Shown: positions 5,876 through 9,781 of the stretch, piece by piece
Layout: each line of letters starts with the position of its first letter
How positions within the stretch are numbered: position 1 is the first letter of the stretch
Assembly: GCA_026988445.1 (NCBI GenBank)
Contig: JALSLF010000488.1
Span: 1-9,781, forward strand
From: Bacteroidales bacterium
GTDB taxonomy: Bacteria; Bacteroidota; Bacteroidia; Bacteroidales; NBLH01
DNA: 9,781 nt
Direction: 5' to 3'
Notes under the pieces: model-generated
The model's database searches: none
The model's input: only the letters and a program-made list of their open reading frames with translations
Told to the model about the DNA's origin: nothing
Translations under genes and position numbers: made by a program

Positions 5876-5964
5876 TTTAACTTTATGTTCAGTATCAAAG
5901 CTGCGTAAAAATCTTTTAACTTGTTTATGCATTACATTTAATTTTTATCGAGCAACATTGATTT

Positions 5965-8901
5965 TTAATCTCCTTTTTCTAAAGATTTGATTAGTGCTTT
6001 ACCGATATCCCAGTCCAAATTCATCTCCCAGCCTTCTTTCATTTCAAACTTTTTTGGGAAATAGAGCACTTTTTCAGGCTGCCGGTGTTTTAAATAATTT
6101 CCGGTATCCCATTTCCCGTTATTGTTTCTATCAAAAATTACTTTTAAACGATAGGTTTCGGGTAAAATATAATCAATTTTCAGGCTTTTATCTTCTTTTA
6201 GAAGATATTCTTTAAAAACTTCTTCATTTTCTTCTTTATCAATCTTTACTAATTGAATTATTATTGCTCCGTTTCCGAGTGTTTTGTTAACTCTTTGCTT
6301 TAAAAATTCGGAATAAACAACAGGTTTTGTCTTGATTATAGTATCGCTTGCAGTGCTGTCTGTTGCTATGGTATCAAGTACCGGACTTGAAAAATCAGGA
6401 TATATATTTTTAACATTTACATTCAGTAATGCATAATATTCTTCTTTTTGGGTGGAAAAATCTTGTTCTAAAAATTGATTGTAATGATTTAAAAATCCGG
6501 TAAAAGCCATTGAGTCAAGATTGATTCTATATTTTGTATCGGCTTTCCAATTAGCGGAAATATGATATATACGTAACAAAGAGCTGTCTTTATTAAGTTC
6601 ATAATCAACAGGATAATAAACGTGGACAATTTGTGGCTTTTGCTCTTGCTTAATTTCTTGTTTAATTTCTTTCTTCTTTAATTCAACTTTTTCATTATTG
6701 ATAATTAAAATGCTGTCGGCATACTCGCTGATTTTTCCGTGTCGGTTTTTGTCGGTATATTTTATTACAACTTTCAGACTGTCTTTATCTATGATATTTT
6801 TATTATTTATGCTTAATTCAAGCGTGTCTTTTGTAGCATTATATTTAAACTTGTCCCATTCAGTACCTTTAAAATCAAAAGGTTCAGCTATGACATTACC
6901 AACAACCGGTTTATTGAAAATCAGTTTAATTATATCGGGCTTATTACGTTCAAATGATGATAAAAATTGTTTCTTTTCATGATAAACCATTGTAACCGTG
7001 TCGGTATAAAAAATACTGTCGCCTTTGATATTAATATAATCCAAACTTTTTAAGGATAGTTTTAGGGTATCTTTCATTTTCAATTCCTTATCACGAATAT
7101 ATATTCGCAAACTGTCTTTTAGTAAATTCTGTTGTAAACGTAATGCATTTGTTTTTTCAGGAAAATCAAGAACAAAAACACTTATTTTATTTTGCATGGG
7201 TTTACTAAAACCAAGTTCAATTAAATTATCTTTTTCACGGCTTTTGGCTTTTAATTTTTGAGCTTGGAATGCCAATTTTACCGTATCGCTTAGTTCTTGA
7301 ATTTGTTCAAGAAAAAAATCGTTATCAAAATCAACAATTAAAGTTAAGCTGTCTGTTTTAATAAGTTCATCATCGCTTATCCTGAAATAGTACGAAGTAC
7401 TATCTGTCTTGCTAATTTGTTTGTACCAAGCGTTTTTTTGATGATTATTTAAAAGTGAAAGTTGTAATTTATTAACAATCGGTCGGCGAAATTGTATAAA
7501 AATATCTTTTTCGGAAATGCGTATTGCACGAAGAATTTTTTGTTCTTTGGTATCAACGGTATTCGTATCGATTATTTCAAACAGTTTTACTTTTCCTGTA
7601 TCAATTTTCAAAAGCGGTTCAGACACTTCAAAACTTAGATTTTGTTTTAAATCCAGTTTGTTTTGTTCTAAAGCTAAATTAACCGATAAATATTCAATAG
7701 CTTCAATGGATGTTGTGTCTTTATTTTTATCTTTTTTCCATGCATCGGTATCTTTTTTTTCTCTAAATTCTACAAGAACAGTATCGCTTTGTAAAATCGG
7801 ATGATCAAGAGAATCTGTGGTGGCAAATGTAATTTCAAATTGTAATGTATCAATATTTTGTATGGTAGTATCTTTAAACCAGTAAATTATACTGTCTTTT
7901 TCAGGGTTTATCTCTAATAAATAATTATCCTTATTCAAATTAAAATTTAAGGGGAGCATTTGATATTTGTCGGATAAAGGAATATCAAAAGTAAAGTTTA
8001 CTTTTCCACGCTTTTCACGTGTATAAGCCAATAGTCTTTGTTTATGTTTTATTTCGGGAAATAAATACAAATAAACATTATTTGGGTAGGTAAAATGCTG
8101 TTCGCTAATAATTACCGTATCTCTTTGCAGGGTATCGGCATAGGTACTGTCGTTAATATCGTGCAAAATAGTTCCGGCTTTAAGCGAATCTATATTTACA
8201 ATGATTTCCCTTTGCGGGATAATTATTGAGTCAAGAAAAGCACGTTGCTCAGTGGGGTTCAGCATTAAATCGCCGTTTAAATCTTGAAATGCAAATACTT
8301 TGTACGTTCCGCCTTGAATATTGGATATTGAAAAATTACCCGAAGTATCAATTTTGCTCAAATAATCGGGTCGAAACAAAAAAGGCACCGAATCGGCTGT
8401 TTCTCTGTATGCAAATACCATTGTATTTTCAGGCACTTTCAGGTCTTCTGCATTTCTTAATTGTCCTGAAATAGCAAAAGAATCAACTACGCTCCCTGTT
8501 GAAAATACAAATTTAAAGTTCTCTAATACATTTTTTTCGTTTAAATCTTGTATGGCATTGCCAAAATATAATGTATAGGTTTCCGGTTTTTTAAGCGTAT
8601 CCAAAATATCAACAATTAAAGTATGCTTTTTCCATTTGATTTTAGGAAATTCTTTTAGGGGGGGCGATGATATAAACTCTTGGTTTAAATCTTGCAATAC
8701 AAAATATTCGTTAAAAGTCATTTTTATCCGTTTTCCGGTAAATCCGGTATCTGCCATAGGAGGTTCGCTGTATAATAAAACCGGCGCTAAGGTATCTTTA
8801 TCTCCACCTGAAATATTACCTACTTGTGCACATGAATAAAAGAGAATTAGAATAAAACTTGTTAGCCCGGTATAAAATATTGATTTTAATATACTTTGCA
8901 T
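5965..8901 (-). CDS. Large Ig-like domain lipoprotein
   Basis: A 978-residue envelope lipoprotein. Lipobox LFYSC puts the lipidated cysteine at residue 24, followed by AQVGNISGGDKDTLAP, the opening common to Bacteroidota Big_5 Ig-like lipoproteins. Residues 37-135 form the Ig-like domain (FNEYFVLQDL, TYTLYFGNAIQDLNE, FVFSTG). Residues 143-226 look like a prealbumin or carboxypeptidase-regulatory fold (GTYKVFAFQDLNGD). The middle (about 405-737) appears to hold repeated beta modules: KDSLRIYIRDKELKMKD (595-611) is echoed by KDTLELSINNKNIIDKD (691-707). A charged linker (739-756) follows. The C-terminal module has DRNNNGKWDTGNYL (924-937) and QPEKV, also conserved in this family. The function is unknown; a structural or adhesive surface role is inferred. 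It has its own promoter, and ATG at 8901 starts the signal peptide. Confidence 0.9.
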   Translation of the reverse strand: MQSILKSIFYTGLTSFILILFYSCAQVGNISGGDKDTLAPVLLYSEPPMADTGFTGKRIKMTFNEYFVLQDLNQEFISSPPLKEFPKIKWKKHTLIVDILDTLKKPETYTLYFGNAIQDLNEKNVLENFKFVFSTGSVVDSFAISGQLRNAEDLKVPENTMVFAYRETADSVPFLFRPDYLSKIDTSGNFSISNIQGGTYKVFAFQDLNGDLMLNPTEQRAFLDSIIIPQREIIVNIDSLKAGTILHDINDSTYADTLQRDTVIISEQHFTYPNNVYLYLFPEIKHKQRLLAYTREKRGKVNFTFDIPLSDKYQMLPLNFNLNKDNYLLEINPEKDSIIYWFKDTTIQNIDTLQFEITFATTDSLDHPILQSDTVLVEFREKKDTDAWKKDKNKDTTSIEAIEYLSVNLALEQNKLDLKQNLSFEVSEPLLKIDTGKVKLFEIIDTNTVDTKEQKILRAIRISEKDIFIQFRRPIVNKLQLSLLNNHQKNAWYKQISKTDSTSYYFRISDDELIKTDSLTLIVDFDNDFFLEQIQELSDTVKLAFQAQKLKAKSREKDNLIELGFSKPMQNKISVFVLDFPEKTNALRLQQNLLKDSLRIYIRDKELKMKDTLKLSLKSLDYINIKGDSIFYTDTVTMVYHEKKQFLSSFERNKPDIIKLIFNKPVVGNVIAEPFDFKGTEWDKFKYNATKDTLELSINNKNIIDKDSLKVVIKYTDKNRHGKISEYADSILIINNEKVELKKKEIKQEIKQEQKPQIVHVYYPVDYELNKDSSLLRIYHISANWKADTKYRINLDSMAFTGFLNHYNQFLEQDFSTQKEEYYALLNVNVKNIYPDFSSPVLDTIATDSTASDTIIKTKPVVYSEFLKQRVNKTLGNGAIIIQLVKIDKEENEEVFKEYLLKEDKSLKIDYILPETYRLKVIFDRNNNGKWDTGNYLKHRQPEKVLYFPKKFEMKEGWEMNLDWDIGKALIKSLEKGD

Positions 8902-8924
8902 AAATAATATCTTGAATAAAAGTT

Positions 8925-8955
8925 CAAAATTAAATAAAAAAGGGCTTTACCCAAA
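8925..8955 (-). promoter_or_regulatory. Promoter of the Ig-like lipoprotein gene
   Basis: On the minus strand TTTG (8955-8952), 19 bases, then TAATTTTG (8932-8925) match the Bacteroidota consensus TTTG/TAnnTTTG at the preferred spacing. The transcript would begin near 8918, leaving a leader of about 17 bases before ATG at 8901. The -33 box lies in the loop of the upstream gene's terminator. Confidence 0.78.
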
Positions 8956-8968
8956 GTAAAACCCTTTT
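8938..8968 (-). terminator. Intrinsic terminator of the beta-barrel gene
   Basis: In the minus-strand RNA, AAAAGGGUUUUAC pairs with GUAAAGCCCUUUU over 13 positions (one U-G wobble) around a 5-base loop, then runs into a U-rich tract. It lies 19 bases after the stop of the beta-barrel gene. The plus strand lacks a T tract after the hairpin. Confidence 0.85.
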
Positions 8969-8987
8969 GTTATCAATATTGTACTGT

Positions 8988-9656
8988 TTAATAATCTTCA
9001 AATTCGCCGTGTAGTGCTTTCACTGTGTTGATTTGATAGGACAATGATACATATACCATAGAACTTTTTGTGTATTTAGTTAAATCAGAAACAACATCAT
9101 TACGGTTTGTTGCATTTGTATTACCAAAGGCATGGTTCAAGAAATCATGGTTGTAATATCTGAACTTAATATTTGTACCGCCCGGAAACTGTATTCCTAC
9201 AAAATAAGAAGGTAACCAAGTATTAATATTTTTGGGCCACCAATCACGTGTTTTTGTTTTAGTTCCGCTACGGTCAAGATTAGGCCACCATTTTTCTTTT
9301 GAATGAAAAGCCCATTCAATTTCAGCACCTCCGTAAAAATAAAAATTATTTTTAAACGAACCGAGTTTTAAGGCTATGGGTAAGCCTAAGGTATAAGTTC
9401 TGCGTATAATTTTTGCATTGAAATATCCGGGGTCAAGGGTATTATAGTTTTCAGGAAGTCGTTCATCGGAAATTAAACCGATATTTCGCATTCCAAATCC
9501 ACTGAATATTCCGATATTATCGCTTATATCCATATGTACAAGTTGTTGAAAATGAAAGAACACCGTAAAACGTACCGGATTGTCAACAATTTGTGCATCA
9601 GGATAATCATTCATGAATTTTTGAGTATATTCCAGTTGTCCCCACGAAAAAATCAT
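8988..9656 (-). CDS. Predicted outer-membrane beta-barrel protein
   Basis: A 222-residue protein with alternating aromatic and glycine strands typical of small outer-membrane barrels: VRFTVFFHFQQLVHMDI, IGIFSGFGMRNIGLI, RRTYTLGLPIALKLG, NFYFYGGAEIEWAF, SYFVGIQFPGGTNIKFRYYN and SSMVYVSLSYQI near the end. I do not recognise a specific family. The only ATG near the start (9656) gives MIFSWGQLEY, too short for a signal peptide. In frame upstream the DNA encodes KETRIFLISI, which with MIFSWGQ makes a convincing signal sequence, but no ATG, GTG or TTG precedes it before a stop at 9711-9713. The start is therefore uncertain, or the gene carries a start mutation or frameshift. It overlaps or abuts the gene ending at 9665 and ends in a strong terminator. 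Confidence 0.75.
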   Translation of the reverse strand: MIFSWGQLEYTQKFMNDYPDAQIVDNPVRFTVFFHFQQLVHMDISDNIGIFSGFGMRNIGLISDERLPENYNTLDPGYFNAKIIRRTYTLGLPIALKLGSFKNNFYFYGGAEIEWAFHSKEKWWPNLDRSGTKTKTRDWWPKNINTWLPSYFVGIQFPGGTNIKFRYYNHDFLNHAFGNTNATNRNDVVSDLTKYTKSSMVYVSLSYQINTVKALHGEFEDY

Positions 9657-9664
9657 TATGCTTA

Positions 9665-9781
9665 TTAAGAATATTCGAGTTTCTTTACTATATACCTGTA
9701 TGTTAAAGGCTTATGCGCCAAAGATAAACTAAAAGCTCTTTCAAATTTATCACCGATATTCCAAAATCTACGATTAAATCT
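9665..9781 (-). CDS. C-terminal end of an unidentified gene (partial)
   Basis: An open frame enters from the right edge and ends with TAA at 9665-9667, giving 38 residues: RFNRRFWNIGDKFERAF..., then SLAHKPLTYRYIVKKLEYS. The fragment is too short for me to assign a family. Real coding is supported by the uninterrupted frame and balanced composition. It runs in the same direction as the beta-barrel gene and would overlap that gene's putative signal-peptide codons, so the two are probably co-transcribed. Confidence 0.6.
   Translation of the reverse strand, partial: RFNRRFWNIGDKFERAFSLSLAHKPLTYRYIVKKLEYS

Noticed and set aside
5741..5932. N-terminal extension of the thiamine-binding protein, starting at 5932 (MHKQVKRFLRSFDTEHK...)
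   Set aside because: The extension translates the palindromic repeats and hairpin of the spacer. Family homology begins exactly at the Met at 5740.
5741..5964. TPP riboswitch before the thiamine-binding gene
   Set aside because: No CUGAGA-type THI-box core is visible on the minus strand. The hairpins there belong to the dispersed repeat family.
6698..8839. Several plus-strand open frames of 67-95 codons within the Ig-like lipoprotein gene
   Set aside because: They are antisense shadows of a clearly coding AT-rich gene, rich in Ser, Phe and Leu, without family features or leaders.

Overview
The window looks like chromosomal DNA from a member of the Bacteroidota, probably a Bacteroidales- or Flavobacteriales-like organism. 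The sequence is strongly AT-rich. Starts lack clear Shine-Dalgarno sequences and sit behind A-rich leaders. Two promoters fit the Bacteroidota form (TTTG or TTG, about 19 bases, TAnnTTTG). Several proteins are typical of that phylum: a large Ig-like lipoprotein opening with a CAxxGxxxGGxKD motif, a TPR protein ending GGWINKSTTVRVR, and a stand-alone ALDH4-type P5C dehydrogenase. No rRNA, tRNA, CRISPR array, transposase or phage gene was found.

Left part (1-3112, plus strand). A small GIY-YIG domain protein (30-263) and a one-domain ModE-like DNA-binding protein (344-703) come first. A gene-free stretch (704-1278) follows; it is built of two diverged direct repeats and several small palindromes. 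Then comes 1-pyrroline-5-carboxylate dehydrogenase (pruA, 1279-2907), which oxidises glutamate semialdehyde in proline breakdown. It has a near-consensus promoter, a perfect 10-bp inverted repeat at the predicted transcript start, and a strong intrinsic terminator. Just beyond the terminator lies the 43-codon tail of a histidine kinase, a gene remnant.

Right part (3122-9781, minus strand). In transcription order (right to left): the tail of an unidentified gene (9665-9781), a predicted outer-membrane beta-barrel protein (8988-9656), a terminator whose loop carries the -33 box of the next promoter, a 978-residue Ig-like lipoprotein (5965-8901), a spacer with two copies of the 13-bp palindrome, an MTH1187-type thiamine-binding protein (5429-5740), an overlapping DUF3108 secreted protein (4633-5460), a 174-bp imperfect palindrome, and a secreted TPR protein (3122-4444). 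Four of the five complete products appear exported, so this side is an envelope-protein neighbourhood. Only the overlap of the DUF3108 and thiamine-binding genes argues for tight coupling; a joint function for the rest is not shown.

I do not see a clear new multi-gene system. The unusual material is mostly non-coding: a promoter nested in a terminator, the long palindrome that also encodes a gene's last codons, the start-site hairpin of pruA, and a dispersed palindrome family shared by two spacers.
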